This document shows positions 53,283 to 62,794 of a stretch of 64,000 nucleotides of DNA, piece after piece. This DNA comes from Fidelibacterota bacterium. GTDB lineage: Bacteria; Fidelibacterota; UBA2242; JAFGTP01. The stretch is taken from contig JAFGTP010000005.1 in assembly GCA_016934035.1 (NCBI GenBank), forward strand, positions 50,837 through 114,836, given 5' to 3'. The translations under genes were made by a program, and so were the position numbers. Position 1 is the stretch's first letter, and each line of letters opens with the position of its first letter. The notes beneath the pieces were generated by a model. The model was not told where the DNA came from and did not search any database. It saw only the letters and a list, made by a program, of their open reading frames with translations.

Positions 53283-53951
53283 CTATTGTTGGTTTTCGTA
53301 AGGTTTATCAAAACGGTTTTGATAAACCCTGTTTTTTTTCAGTTGCATATTCCAGTAAAAATTAAAAAATCCTGCCTGATTGATTAATTTGATCAAAGGG
53401 ATTAAAATCGAAGGAAATTTTTCTTTACCTGCGATCTTGATTAACAATTGCTGATCGAATTCCCCGGTTTTTCTGAAATGTTGGCCTAATTTTTTTAGTC
53501 GGCTAAATAATTGTATGTTCATTTTTTCAGGCATCATGCGAAGACCTTCAGAACCTGGTTTGATTACAGAGCCAAGGTATTCAACACCTAAGCGTTTTGA
53601 AAATTTTTCCAGATATTTTTCAAGTGCTGACAAATGGACAGCATCGGGGAATCCGCAATGGATGATGAACCCCAGGCGTTGCCTTTCTCGGTACTTTGGG
53701 GTATTTTCCAAAGTTTCAAAAAACTCTTTAACCAATCCGGGCATGGAGTCTGCATAAAGCGGGAATGCAATGATGATATTTTCAGCATTTTGGAATTTAC
53801 CAACAAATTCTCTCATCTTATCCTGATTGGCGAGGTAATTAACCTTGGTTTTTATTTCTCCATCCAGAAATCCATCGAGAAATTTTTGAATCAGAACATC
53901 GGAGTTTGACTGGGTTTTTCGTGGTGAACCATTATAGATGGTTAATTGCAT
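53283..53951 (-). CDS. Flavodoxin-fold NAD(P)H-dependent oxidoreductase-like protein
   Basis: A 222-residue cytoplasmic flavodoxin-like protein. The FMN loop is YNGSPRKTQSNSDVL, and IIAFPLYADSMPGLVKEFFETLE is the second FMN-binding stretch. It lacks the cysteine cluster of its neighbour. The start at 53951 (MQLTIYNGS) follows AAAGGAATT and overlaps the upstream gene's stop by 20 bases, so the pair is co-expressed. Quinone or other small-molecule reduction is likely; substrate is unknown. Confidence 0.8.
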   Translation of the reverse strand: MQLTIYNGSPRKTQSNSDVLIQKFLDGFLDGEIKTKVNYLANQDKMREFVGKFQNAENIIIAFPLYADSMPGLVKEFFETLENTPKYRERQRLGFIIHCGFPDAVHLSALEKYLEKFSKRLGVEYLGSVIKPGSEGLRMMPEKMNIQLFSRLKKLGQHFRKTGEFDQQLLIKIAGKEKFPSILIPLIKLINQAGFFNFYWNMQLKKNRVYQNRFDKPYENQQ

Positions 53952-54483
53952 GGACCAATTCCTTTTCTGAACTATCAATAAAGTGCAAAAATTTAATTTG
54001 CGAATGAAAATTTATGGCAAGCCGATCGAATATTTGGCGTAAAATGCGAATATCCTCTGGGTCGGTATCCGTTTCCTTTTCAGTAATCAGGCCCAATTTT
54101 GGATATTTTGTATACCGTTTTCTATGATGAAATTCACCATCAATGATGCTAAAGTAGGGCGTTAACAAAGGGATCATACGATCAATGGCCCTTTTTAACA
54201 AGCCTGATATAAAACCCATTCTTAAGGGTGATGCCATAATTAAGAGGTCACACATCATAATTGCGGAGTAGATTGGCTCCATTCCATCCTTAAAGAGACA
54301 CTTGCCGGGTGTTCTTACCCAGCAAGACCAGCAGCCAATACATTGATTGATCGTCAGGGTTGATAAAGTGAAAAGTTGAACTTCATGGCCAACCCTTTCC
54401 AGAGTATCCTTTAGACCGCATAAATAATCGTTAAACATGCGATTTTCAATAATCGGATTGCCATTTAATATTACAATCTTCAA
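53932..54483 (-). CDS. Iron-sulfur flavoprotein-like NADPH-dependent FMN reductase
   Basis: A 183-residue flavodoxin-fold protein. It opens with the FMN loop VILNGNPIIENRMF and has four cysteines in INQCIGCWSCWVRTPGKC, a C-x2-C-x2-C-x7-C pattern used by iron-sulfur flavoproteins to hold a [4Fe-4S] cluster. LLIMASPLRMGFISGLLKRAIDR is the second flavin-contact region. Such proteins transfer electrons from ferredoxin to oxygen or other acceptors. The TTG at 54483 is chosen as start because AGGAG lies five bases before it; the longest frame begins 29 codons earlier without a ribosome site. Confidence 0.8.
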   Translation of the reverse strand: MKIVILNGNPIIENRMFNDYLCGLKDTLERVGHEVQLFTLSTLTINQCIGCWSCWVRTPGKCLFKDGMEPIYSAIMMCDLLIMASPLRMGFISGLLKRAIDRMIPLLTPYFSIIDGEFHHRKRYTKYPKLGLITEKETDTDPEDIRILRQIFDRLAINFHSQIKFLHFIDSSEKELVHAINHL

Positions 54484-54742
54484 AGTAACTCCTGACTGAA
54501 TTATTCTGAAAAAGTTAATAATTTCATCATTCCAAAGCAACCCATAAAATTTTGTTGATTTTCGTTTCAAAGGGCTAAAATTTGAATTTTATATTCCCTT
54601 ACAATTGGATTTTTGATTTTTCAAAATAGTAAAAAAAAGGAAAACTCAATTTATTATTTATTCTATCTTGCTTATTATTAGATGATTAGAAAAAAAATTA
54701 ATTTTGTAACTCACAATTTAGTTAATTTTTTGTAAAAAATTA

Positions 54743-54771
54743 TTGACAAATCATGAAACAAAAAATAAATT
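54743..54771 (+). promoter_or_regulatory. Predicted sigma-70-type promoter of the TonB-receptor leader
   Basis: TTGACA (54743-54748) and TAAATT (54766-54771) are separated by exactly 17 bases. The -35 box is a perfect consensus. Transcription would start near 54778, giving a leader of about 265 bases before the receptor ATG at 55045. Confidence 0.55.
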
Positions 54772-54777
54772 CTTAGC

Positions 54778-55000
54778 CGTGGTAACTCAAAAATGAACTA
54801 CAGGTCAGGGAATCAACATCCATTGCTCTATTAATATGACGAGAAGAAAAACAAATCAAGCACAAAAAAAGATGACTGCTAACCAGGGAATTATCAGTTG
54901 TCAAAATTTGTTTTTCCAACAGGCTATTAGCGGCAGTATTATTTTTCAGATTACCAAACTTACCATTACCCTGCTATTTTTTTTTCAAAGCAGGGTTTTT
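54778..55000 (+). ncRNA. Candidate leader RNA or small RNA
   Basis: A predicted transcript of about 220 bases runs from the promoter at 54743 to the terminator at 54968-55000. No convincing coding frame or known riboswitch pattern is seen in it. It could be an attenuated 5' leader of the receptor operon or a stand-alone small RNA. Evidence is promoter plus terminator only. Confidence 0.35.
54968..55000 (+). terminator. Hairpin with T-run inside the receptor leader
   Basis: An 8-bp stem, ACCCTGCT (54968-54975) with AGCAGGGT (54989-54996), encloses a T-rich loop of 13 bases and is followed by TTTT (T96-T100 region). It has the form of an intrinsic terminator on the plus strand, only 44 bases before the receptor start codon and with no plus-strand gene between the photolyase and this point. 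Confidence 0.65.
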
Positions 55001-55044
55001 CTCATCAATAATTACAAACAAATAGAACTTACAAGAGGAATTTT

Positions 55045-57861
55045 ATGAGGCGAACAGGGTTAATATTTTTTGTCATTCTCATTCTTTCAAATTTACTTCT
55101 TGCGGGTACTACAGGAAAGCTCACAGGATCGGTTATAGATGAAACTACCGGCGAGCCGCTGATTGGTTGCAGTGTTTTAATTCAGGAAAGTTTTCTGGGA
55201 GCTGCAACGGACAACAACGGTCGCTTTGTAATTTTAAATATACCTCCGGGAAAATATTCAGTAGCCGCTCAGATGATCGGATATCAAAAGAAAGTAATGA
55301 AAGAAGTATCTATTTCAGTTGACCAGACAACCACCATCAATTTTGAGTTGGGCACCGAAACTTTAAAGGGCGAAGAGGTCACTGTAATTGCAACTCGCGA
55401 TGTGGTTAAAAAAGATGTAACTTCCACCACTGCGACTGTTGATGCCGATAAAATCGCCACCTTGCCCGTTACCGATCTGAACGAGATTGTTGAAATGCAG
55501 GCAGGGATGGTGGATGGCCATATGCGGGGTGGCCGGTCAGGTGAAGTTCAGTATGTAATTGATGGGATGTCGGTCAGCGATGTCTATGATGGCGGCCAGT
55601 TGGTGACAGTGTCGAAAGATCAGATTCAGGAAATTCAAGTAATTTCTGGGGCTTTTAATGCGGAATATGGTCAGGCCATGTCAGGGATTGTGAACGTTAC
55701 AACGAAATCGAATTTTCCGAACTGGGGTGGCCAATTGACCCTATACAGTGGTGATTTTATTTCCGGTAATTCCGACATATTTTTGGGACTTGATGATTTT
55801 AACCCCTTAGCGACAAAAAATCTGGATTTTTCCTTTCACGGGCCCATCATAAAAAATAAATTAAGTTTCAGTTTTAACACCCGCCAGGTCTACTGGGAGG
55901 GCTATTTAAACGGACGGGACCGCTTCAATCCATGGAATGTTGCCGGTGTGGTACAAACCACTCCTGGTGATTATATGCTTTTTTCCCTTGGAGATGATCC
56001 TTCTATTGACAGTCTTGTGGTTTATAGTTATTTGGAAGAAGGCCAGGATTTTGATTCACTCTACAATCATTATCGTTCGATTCACGAAGATCCTACGGGA
56101 AATGATAAAATTGTACCCATGCAATGGAATGAAAATCATTATTACAACGGGCTCCTGGGTTGGAATATTTCCAACAGAATGGAATTGACTCTACAGGGGT
56201 CATACAGGGATTACACTTGGCAGGATTACGACAGAATGTGGCGGTTGATTCCTGATGGACGCCTGACGAATAATGAAGAGAGCATGAATTTGATAACGAA
56301 ATTCACTCACTCAGTTACTATGCGGACTTTTTATAGTTTTGGGTATTCGTTTGCTCAAAAAGAATATCATAATTTTCATACTGATGATCTGGTAGTTTAC
56401 CCTGAATTGGCAGCCGACCGTGTCGATTCCTATAGTTTTATGACGGCTGGTACAGATAACAATAGGTTCAAAAGACGAACCAGTACACATTTGCTAAAGT
56501 TTGATATGACCAGTCAAATCAATGATGTTCATAAAATCAAATTCGGAGCACAAGCCCGGCTGCATGAATTGCAGATGGATAGCTATGAATTGAGGCCCCC
56601 AGATGAAAAGACTTCAATCGATGCAATATTTGATGATCCGATCATGTATTTACCTCAGATTATGGATATTTCCACTATTTATAACAGTCATTATATCCAT
56701 AATCCCGTTGAATATTCTGCTTACATTCAAGATAAAATCGAGTTGACTGAACTGATTATTAATGCCGGTGTTCGCTTCGATTATTTTAACCCCGATGGTG
56801 AGGTGGTCACAGATCCTTCGGATCCCAGCATATATAATCCTATTAAACAGGAAAATATCAATACGCCATTGGACGATAGGTTTGACTATTGGTACAAAGA
56901 TGCCAAAACAAAACTCCAAATCAGTCCTCGGTTTGGCGCCAGTTTTCCTTTCACGGACAAGGGAATAATTCATGTCAGCTACGGTCATTTTTTTCAGATA
57001 CCTTCTTTTGAATTGCTCTACAGAAATCCGGAATTTGATTTGGGCAGTGGCACCGGCAATGTGGGGGTTATCGGAAACTCCAATTTGAAAGCCAGTAAAA
57101 ATGTCAAGGGAGAAATTGGACTAAAGCAGGAAATCTATTCGGGGATGGTGCTGGATGTCACCGCTTATTTTCAGGATATTCGAAACCTGGCCGGAACCCG
57201 GAATGCCTTGATTGACCTTGCGGGAGGTGCTTCAAATTATAATAAAATTGATAATAGTGATTTTGCATATGTCAAAGGCCTTGTGCTGACCCTTAATTAC
57301 AGTAATCCTGCCGGAGTATTTGCAACGTTGGATTATACTTTTCAAATTGCAGAGGGCACAGCATCGGATCCTGAAGATGCCCGAAATGCGGCCACCGGTG
57401 GAGCCTTGCCGGAAGTTTTTATGGTTCCTTTAGATTGGGACCAGAGACACACGGTCAATCTGAATGGCGGATTTGATTCAAAATCCTGGGGTGTCAACGT
57501 TGTTGGTAATTTTGGCAGCGGGTTACCCTATACCCCGATCATGTCCAGCGATATCAGTACTACTCTGACAAACAGCCAGTTTAAGCCCTATACGGTCAGA
57601 TTTGATTTGAATACTTATTATAATACACAATTCTTTGGTTACAACCAGCAGTGGTTTGTTCGTGTTAAAAATCTTTTTGATCGTCTCAATGTCAATACCG
57701 TTTATCCCAGGTCCGGGCAGGCAGATTTTACGCCCGAAGAAGCTCGTGTGGAAGCTCTTGAACTGGTGCAAGTGATCAATACGGTTAATCAATGGTTTAG
57801 AAATGAAACCTATTACCAGGAACCGAGAAGAATAGAAGTCGGTGTAACAATATCATTTTAA
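55045..57861 (+). CDS. TonB-dependent outer-membrane receptor with carboxypeptidase-like N-domain
   Basis: A 938-residue outer-membrane receptor. After a signal peptide (1-21) comes a carboxypeptidase-regulatory-like beta sandwich (about 24-105: GKLTGSVIDETTGEPLIGCSV, GRFVILNIPPGKYSV). The plug (about 120-230) includes MRGGRSGEVQYVIDGMSV and ISGAFNAEYGQAMSGIVNVTTKS. A 22-strand barrel follows and ends in RRIEVGVTISF with a terminal phenylalanine. The architecture is SusC/OmpA-cluster-like, but the typical SusD partner is missing. Substrate is unknown; the neighbour with E-set carbohydrate-binding-like domains hints at glycan, weakly. The ATG follows AGAGGAA. First gene of a four-gene operon. 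Confidence 0.9.
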   Translation: MRRTGLIFFVILILSNLLLAGTTGKLTGSVIDETTGEPLIGCSVLIQESFLGAATDNNGRFVILNIPPGKYSVAAQMIGYQKKVMKEVSISVDQTTTINFELGTETLKGEEVTVIATRDVVKKDVTSTTATVDADKIATLPVTDLNEIVEMQAGMVDGHMRGGRSGEVQYVIDGMSVSDVYDGGQLVTVSKDQIQEIQVISGAFNAEYGQAMSGIVNVTTKSNFPNWGGQLTLYSGDFISGNSDIFLGLDDFNPLATKNLDFSFHGPIIKNKLSFSFNTRQVYWEGYLNGRDRFNPWNVAGVVQTTPGDYMLFSLGDDPSIDSLVVYSYLEEGQDFDSLYNHYRSIHEDPTGNDKIVPMQWNENHYYNGLLGWNISNRMELTLQGSYRDYTWQDYDRMWRLIPDGRLTNNEESMNLITKFTHSVTMRTFYSFGYSFAQKEYHNFHTDDLVVYPELAADRVDSYSFMTAGTDNNRFKRRTSTHLLKFDMTSQINDVHKIKFGAQARLHELQMDSYELRPPDEKTSIDAIFDDPIMYLPQIMDISTIYNSHYIHNPVEYSAYIQDKIELTELIINAGVRFDYFNPDGEVVTDPSDPSIYNPIKQENINTPLDDRFDYWYKDAKTKLQISPRFGASFPFTDKGIIHVSYGHFFQIPSFELLYRNPEFDLGSGTGNVGVIGNSNLKASKNVKGEIGLKQEIYSGMVLDVTAYFQDIRNLAGTRNALIDLAGGASNYNKIDNSDFAYVKGLVLTLNYSNPAGVFATLDYTFQIAEGTASDPEDARNAATGGALPEVFMVPLDWDQRHTVNLNGGFDSKSWGVNVVGNFGSGLPYTPIMSSDISTTLTNSQFKPYTVRFDLNTYYNTQFFGYNQQWFVRVKNLFDRLNVNTVYPRSGQADFTPEEARVEALELVQVINTVNQWFRNETYYQEPRRIEVGVTISF

Positions 57862-57880
57862 ATAAAAGGATTTTTTCTTT

Positions 57881-60800
57881 ATGAAAAAAGATAGTTTAAA
57901 TAAGCGTAAAAAAATATTACTGGTTCTGACAATTCTGCTTGGAGTTGTATTGACAGGAATATTGTTTGCTGATAGCGGAAGACAATATCGTCGCTTTGGT
58001 GTCCATAGAGGAAACCTCGTAAAAACCGTTTTTGGCAACTGGGGGGTTGTAGCACAACCAGCCGATAAAGGCCCCCGTGCTGCCTGGATCAGTGATAATA
58101 ACGGATACATTGGTGATGTCAGCCCTATGATCGGTGTGGAAGTCAACACAATCGATGAAGATGGCAATCCGGTTACCTTTCATTCGGTTGTGGTCAGTCC
58201 GGTGGACCGCCCTGCTCTCGGTGGCGATGAGCAGGGACCTGACGGTAAACAATGGGGTTTGGAACCGGTGGGCGGATATTTCAATACAAATATCGCTGAA
58301 AATCAGCAGCGAATTGCCATGAGCGATAATATGCTTTCCTGGCCTTCCAGCTGGCCGGATAAAGACCCGACCTGGAACGGGCAATGGAATGGGTATTTCG
58401 GACAACAATCCAATGCCTCAGTTGAAAGTTTTTATGTCATGGATGATAACAACGATGAAGAATTTAACTTTGCCAACTACAATGACTACAATGTATCCTT
58501 TAAACCCGACGACATGAACGGGGCCAGGAACGGATTGGGTCTGGAAGTCCGTGTACGCGGTCTTCAATGGGCACAATTTCTGGCCCAGGATGTAATTTTC
58601 TGGCTCTATGAAGTCGAGAACAAAGGCACCGTAAACTATGACAAGGTAACTTTTGGCAGCCTTGTGGGCACATATGTAGGTGTTACATCTACTGAAGATT
58701 TTGGTGAATACAATGATGATTGGTCCTTTTTTGATGTTGAGCGTGATTTGACCTATTCCGGTGATTTTGACAATAGCGCAGCTTCCAATCCAAACTGGGT
58801 CGGGCCCGACGTCGGTATGGTGGGCTATTCATTTCTTGAGTCCCCGGGTAATCCCTATGACGGTATTGATAATGACCGGGATGCCAACGGCCAGAGTGTA
58901 GCCCCCCTCTTCGGTCCTGAAAATTTTCAGTCACGAACCCTGAAAAATGGTGATCAGATTGTTGTTATTGATGATAATTTTAACCGGACAATGATAACAA
59001 TCACCAATACACCGCAACTTGTCACTACACGAGGAGGATTTTCAAGAGAATTGGCAGCCGGGACTATGATCGAACCTGAAGGCAACGAAATTCCGGGCCC
59101 TTCTAATCCCAATGTAATGGTAATGAATCCCAATGCCAATGACGGTATTGATAATGATTTTGACGGATTAATCGATGAAAATTATTACCTGCATTACAGA
59201 CAAATTCGCAAAGACCAGGATGGCAATGTCCTATTTGATATTATCAATCCGACCAACTATATCGACTATATTAATGGTATCGGGCTAAATGATCCGATGA
59301 TTGATGAAAAACGAGATGATGGCATTGATAATGATGGTGACTGGGACATGACTTTTCATGATGTCGGTTCTGATGGTGTAGCCAATACCAGCGACCCGGA
59401 CGGCACAGAAGGAAATGGAATGCCCGATGCCGGTGAACCTAAATTTGACCAGACAGACCCTGATGAATCCGATCAGATTGGTTTGACGGCATTCAATTAT
59501 TTCGCACCGGCGGGTGATTTTCCAATGCGAAATGATGAGGCCCTTTGGCAGATGATGGCGCCAGGCTATTTTGATGTGCCTTCATCCATTCAAAATGGCC
59601 GTCCCATTGGCGGAGAAGACGGTGATTTTATTTACAGTTCCGGCTATTTTCCCCTCAGAGCAGGTCAAACGGAAAGATTTTCAATCGGATTGCTCTTTGG
59701 CATTGACCAAAATGATCTACTCCGCAATCTGAATACGGTCAAAGATATTTATGACAATGAATATAATTTTCCCACTGCCCCGATAAAGCCGGTGGTGAAA
59801 GCAACTGCCGGAGACGGATTTGTTACACTTTACTGGAACAGATTATCGGAAGAATCCATTGATCCGGTTCTGAATATTAAAGATTTTGAAGGCTATAAAA
59901 TCTACAAGGCCACAGATCCGAATTTTAATGATGCCCGCGTCGTCACAGACTCAAGGGGTACTATCCAGGGATTCAAGTGCCTGGAGCAATTTGATCTGGA
60001 TAATGATATTTTTGGTGAATTTTATCCTACCGCAGAACTGTTGGAAGAAACTGGCAGTTTCGGGTTTCATCTCGGTGATGATACCGGTTTACAGCACTCC
60101 TATATCGATTATGATGTCATCAATGGAAGGACCTATTATTATGCTGTCGTTGCCTATGACCGGGGCGACAGTGAAAAAAATATTTTTCCATCAGAAAACA
60201 CAAAAAAAATCTCTGTTTCAACAACCGGTGAAGTTTCGACTGATGTCAATACCATTGTGATCACTCCCGGACCAAAGGCCCCCGGATATACATCCTCAAG
60301 TGGAGAGATCGAACTTTATTCCGACAACAAAATCGGATCTGGTGAAGTTCATGTTGAGATTGTTGACCCGTCGGCTTTAAAAGACCATGTTTACAAAATT
60401 ACTTTTAATGATGAAGCTACCGATGGTATTGACAATGATAACGACTGGACTCTTGCCAATGATGAAAACGGCAATGAAATTCCGGACCTTGGAGAAAACA
60501 ATTTTGAATTCCGTGATCCCCAGGAATTGACCCGCTTGACTACCAGTTATTCAGTTATGGACTCGAATTTTTATGAGTTAGTATTCAAACATAATGACAC
60601 GATTTATACACCAACCGGATTTAAAAATATCAACAGCAAATCCTATGAACTCACTGATTATAATGGAAATACTGTTGATAAATCCAAATATACCCTGAGA
60701 ACACAAACCGGTTTTATCAAAGCCAATGAAAGCGGTGTTTTTAAAACTGATTCTATGAAAATCAGGCTTCAGTATTATCCGGTTTACAAATCCAAAAACA

Positions 60801-61732
60801 TTCAGAATTCTCCATTTGCTAATGAGACGCTGGACAGCGACATCTTCGATGGTATGCAAATCTATTTTGATAACGTCTGGAATATAGGTATCATCGATTC
60901 GTTGACCGGATGGAATTTTGATGGCGGATATGATGTAGATTTCGGCACAGAAAGAATACAACTGAATGGCTGGCATTACCCTGTCAAATATCCCGCTGAT
61001 TATTCCATTCAGTTTTATGATGAGGTCATTGATACGATAAACAACAAGGAATTTCTAATCGATTATTTTGGCGGAGATTTCCTGACAGGACTCTATGATG
61101 TGCCGGTCAATTTTATTGTGAGAAATGAATCCGAACTCTATAATCCGGAAATATTCTTTTCAGATAATGACGGCAGCGGGACAATCTCAAAGTCCGATCA
61201 ATTGTTTTTCTTTGACAAAGACAATCGAGAAAATTATTTCATGACCTGGCAGTTGATTTTCAAAAAATCAACCATTTATCCGGATTCAGTATTCGATCTG
61301 GGATCCGGTGATATTCTGCAGCTGAAGACCCGCAAAGCCTTCCGAACCGGTGATATTTTCTACTTCCAGCCGGAAGTTCCGACGATCAATGAAGAGCAGG
61401 TAAAAGAAGAATTAGACCAGATTCATGTTTTTCCCAATCCCTATCTGGTAGCCAATATCCTTGAGCCACCCTTACCACCAGGCAAAACCAGTGGCAGAGG
61501 TGAAAGAAGAATTTATTTTTCAAAAGTCCCCTTTGGTTCAAAGATTCATATCTTTACGGCCCGTGGTTCACTGGTTCGTAGTTTTGAAGGTGAAGAGACC
61601 ATTGAATCCAGCCTGGTAAGTTGGGACCTGAAGACCAAAGAAAACTTAGACGTGGCGCCGGGAGTTTACTTCTACGTTGTGGAAACTCCCAATAATGGCA
61701 TGAAACGTGGTAAAATTGCAATTATTAAATGA
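57881..61732 (+). CDS. Large secreted protein with calcium-type DGIDND repeats and type A sorting domain
   Basis: A 1283-residue exported protein. An N-terminal hydrophobic signal (about 12-29) precedes a long beta-rich region. Four short acidic repeats of the form DGIDND-x-D (near residues 325, 421, 479 and 848) look like thrombospondin type 3-style calcium sites. A fibronectin III-like module starts near residue 630 (VKATAGDGFVTLYWNRL, GYKIYKAT). The last 90 residues are a type A C-terminal sorting domain (IHVFPNPYLVAN, IHIFTARGSLVRSF, APGVYFYVVET), which marks T9SS export. It lies 19 bases after the receptor and 15 before the PorV-like gene. Enzymatic activity is not evident. Confidence 0.85.
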   Translation: MKKDSLNKRKKILLVLTILLGVVLTGILFADSGRQYRRFGVHRGNLVKTVFGNWGVVAQPADKGPRAAWISDNNGYIGDVSPMIGVEVNTIDEDGNPVTFHSVVVSPVDRPALGGDEQGPDGKQWGLEPVGGYFNTNIAENQQRIAMSDNMLSWPSSWPDKDPTWNGQWNGYFGQQSNASVESFYVMDDNNDEEFNFANYNDYNVSFKPDDMNGARNGLGLEVRVRGLQWAQFLAQDVIFWLYEVENKGTVNYDKVTFGSLVGTYVGVTSTEDFGEYNDDWSFFDVERDLTYSGDFDNSAASNPNWVGPDVGMVGYSFLESPGNPYDGIDNDRDANGQSVAPLFGPENFQSRTLKNGDQIVVIDDNFNRTMITITNTPQLVTTRGGFSRELAAGTMIEPEGNEIPGPSNPNVMVMNPNANDGIDNDFDGLIDENYYLHYRQIRKDQDGNVLFDIINPTNYIDYINGIGLNDPMIDEKRDDGIDNDGDWDMTFHDVGSDGVANTSDPDGTEGNGMPDAGEPKFDQTDPDESDQIGLTAFNYFAPAGDFPMRNDEALWQMMAPGYFDVPSSIQNGRPIGGEDGDFIYSSGYFPLRAGQTERFSIGLLFGIDQNDLLRNLNTVKDIYDNEYNFPTAPIKPVVKATAGDGFVTLYWNRLSEESIDPVLNIKDFEGYKIYKATDPNFNDARVVTDSRGTIQGFKCLEQFDLDNDIFGEFYPTAELLEETGSFGFHLGDDTGLQHSYIDYDVINGRTYYYAVVAYDRGDSEKNIFPSENTKKISVSTTGEVSTDVNTIVITPGPKAPGYTSSSGEIELYSDNKIGSGEVHVEIVDPSALKDHVYKITFNDEATDGIDNDNDWTLANDENGNEIPDLGENNFEFRDPQELTRLTTSYSVMDSNFYELVFKHNDTIYTPTGFKNINSKSYELTDYNGNTVDKSKYTLRTQTGFIKANESGVFKTDSMKIRLQYYPVYKSKNIQNSPFANETLDSDIFDGMQIYFDNVWNIGIIDSLTGWNFDGGYDVDFGTERIQLNGWHYPVKYPADYSIQFYDEVIDTINNKEFLIDYFGGDFLTGLYDVPVNFIVRNESELYNPEIFFSDNDGSGTISKSDQLFFFDKDNRENYFMTWQLIFKKSTIYPDSVFDLGSGDILQLKTRKAFRTGDIFYFQPEVPTINEEQVKEELDQIHVFPNPYLVANILEPPLPPGKTSGRGERRIYFSKVPFGSKIHIFTARGSLVRSFEGEETIESSLVSWDLKTKENLDVAPGVYFYVVETPNNGMKRGKIAIIK

Positions 61733-61747
61733 TAGGAAGAATTAAGT

Positions 61748-62773
61748 ATGATGAAAAAACAAAATTTTATATCTATTACTACTATAATTCTCCTGCTGGT
61801 TCTTTATTCCGGTATTTTGCAAGCCCAGACAAAAGTTGGAACCAGTGCTTTTCCTTTTCTGGGGATCGGTGCCGGCCCCAAAGCCCTTTCCATGGGTACT
61901 GCGACAGTGGCAACGGCAGGTGACGCTTCATCACTTTTCTGGAACCCCGGTGCTATCGCCCATTTGGAAAGAAATCAAATTTCTTTTTCCAACATGAGTT
62001 GGCTTGTGGGAACAACAGTAAATTATTTTGGCGGTGTTTTAAATCTGGGTGCCGGACATTTTGCCGGAATCAGTTACTACAATCTGGATTATGGCGATGA
62101 AAAAGTAACCACAGTAGAGGAACAGACAGGAACAGGTGAATATTGGTCTGCCAGTGATATGGCTATTGGATTATCTTATGCACGCTTGTTAACGGACAGG
62201 TTTTCTCTTGGCGGATCGCTGAAATATATACAATCCAGTATCTGGCATGAAACAGCAAAATCCATGGCTGTTGATATTGGCCTCTTGTTTAAAACCCAAT
62301 TGGATGGTCTGCAAATTGGTATTGCAATCTCCAATTATGGCACCGATGCACAATGGGATGGTTCCGATCTTTATCAAAAAATTGATCTGGATCCCGACGC
62401 CCTCGGAAATAATGAAACTCTGACGGCAAAAATGAAAACCGAAAAATGGGCCTTACCCTTATTTTTTAGATTGGGGTTGGCCTATTCAAAGGACCTGGGC
62501 AAAATGAGTAAAATCACCTTGGCTACCGATGCCTTCGTTCCTTCTGATAATGAGGAACAGTTGAATTTCGGTTTGGAATGGTTATTTTTCGATCAATTCG
62601 CCCTGCGCGCCGGTTACAAAGGCCTCGGTTATAACGACAGCCAGGAAGGCCTTACCCTGGGAGGCGGATTAAAAATTAAAGTCAGTAATTTAGGTTTAAT
62701 GTTGGATTATAGCTATCAGGAGTTTGAATATTTTGATAATGTCCAGACTTTTGGTATTGGAATTTATTTTTAA
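61748..62773 (+). CDS. PorV/UPF0164-family outer-membrane protein
   Basis: A 341-residue outer-membrane barrel of the PorV/PorQ (UPF0164) type. A signal peptide ends in LQAQ (about 26). The signature AGPKALSMGTATVATAGDASSLFWNPGAIAHL follows immediately, and the chain closes with YFDNVQTFGIGIYF. PorV shuttles T9SS cargo and helps anchor it to the surface; related family members occur in pairs with secreted proteins in FCB bacteria. Its place directly after the sorting-domain protein suggests it handles that cargo. Start ATG has GGAAGAATTA before it. Confidence 0.88.
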   Translation: MMKKQNFISITTIILLLVLYSGILQAQTKVGTSAFPFLGIGAGPKALSMGTATVATAGDASSLFWNPGAIAHLERNQISFSNMSWLVGTTVNYFGGVLNLGAGHFAGISYYNLDYGDEKVTTVEEQTGTGEYWSASDMAIGLSYARLLTDRFSLGGSLKYIQSSIWHETAKSMAVDIGLLFKTQLDGLQIGIAISNYGTDAQWDGSDLYQKIDLDPDALGNNETLTAKMKTEKWALPLFFRLGLAYSKDLGKMSKITLATDAFVPSDNEEQLNFGLEWLFFDQFALRAGYKGLGYNDSQEGLTLGGGLKIKVSNLGLMLDYSYQEFEYFDNVQTFGIGIYF

Positions 62774-62794
62774 CGAAAAAAGGAGGAAAGAAGA

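Larger units (their letters stand above)
54484..55044. other. 561-base intergenic region before the TonB-receptor operon
   Basis: The left half (54484-54742) is extremely AT-rich, holds the control region of the minus-strand flavoprotein genes and shows no clear motif. The right half carries a plus-strand promoter (54743-54771), an untranslated stretch and a hairpin with T-run (54968-55000), followed by 44 bases to the receptor ATG. One 70-codon frame at 54836-55048 has no ribosome site and is not accepted as a gene. Confidence 0.6.

Noticed and set aside
54836..55048. 70-codon plus-strand frame whose TGA overlaps the TonB-receptor ATG
   Set aside because: No ribosome site at its ATG, odd composition, and it spans the terminator-like hairpin; more likely untranslated leader.
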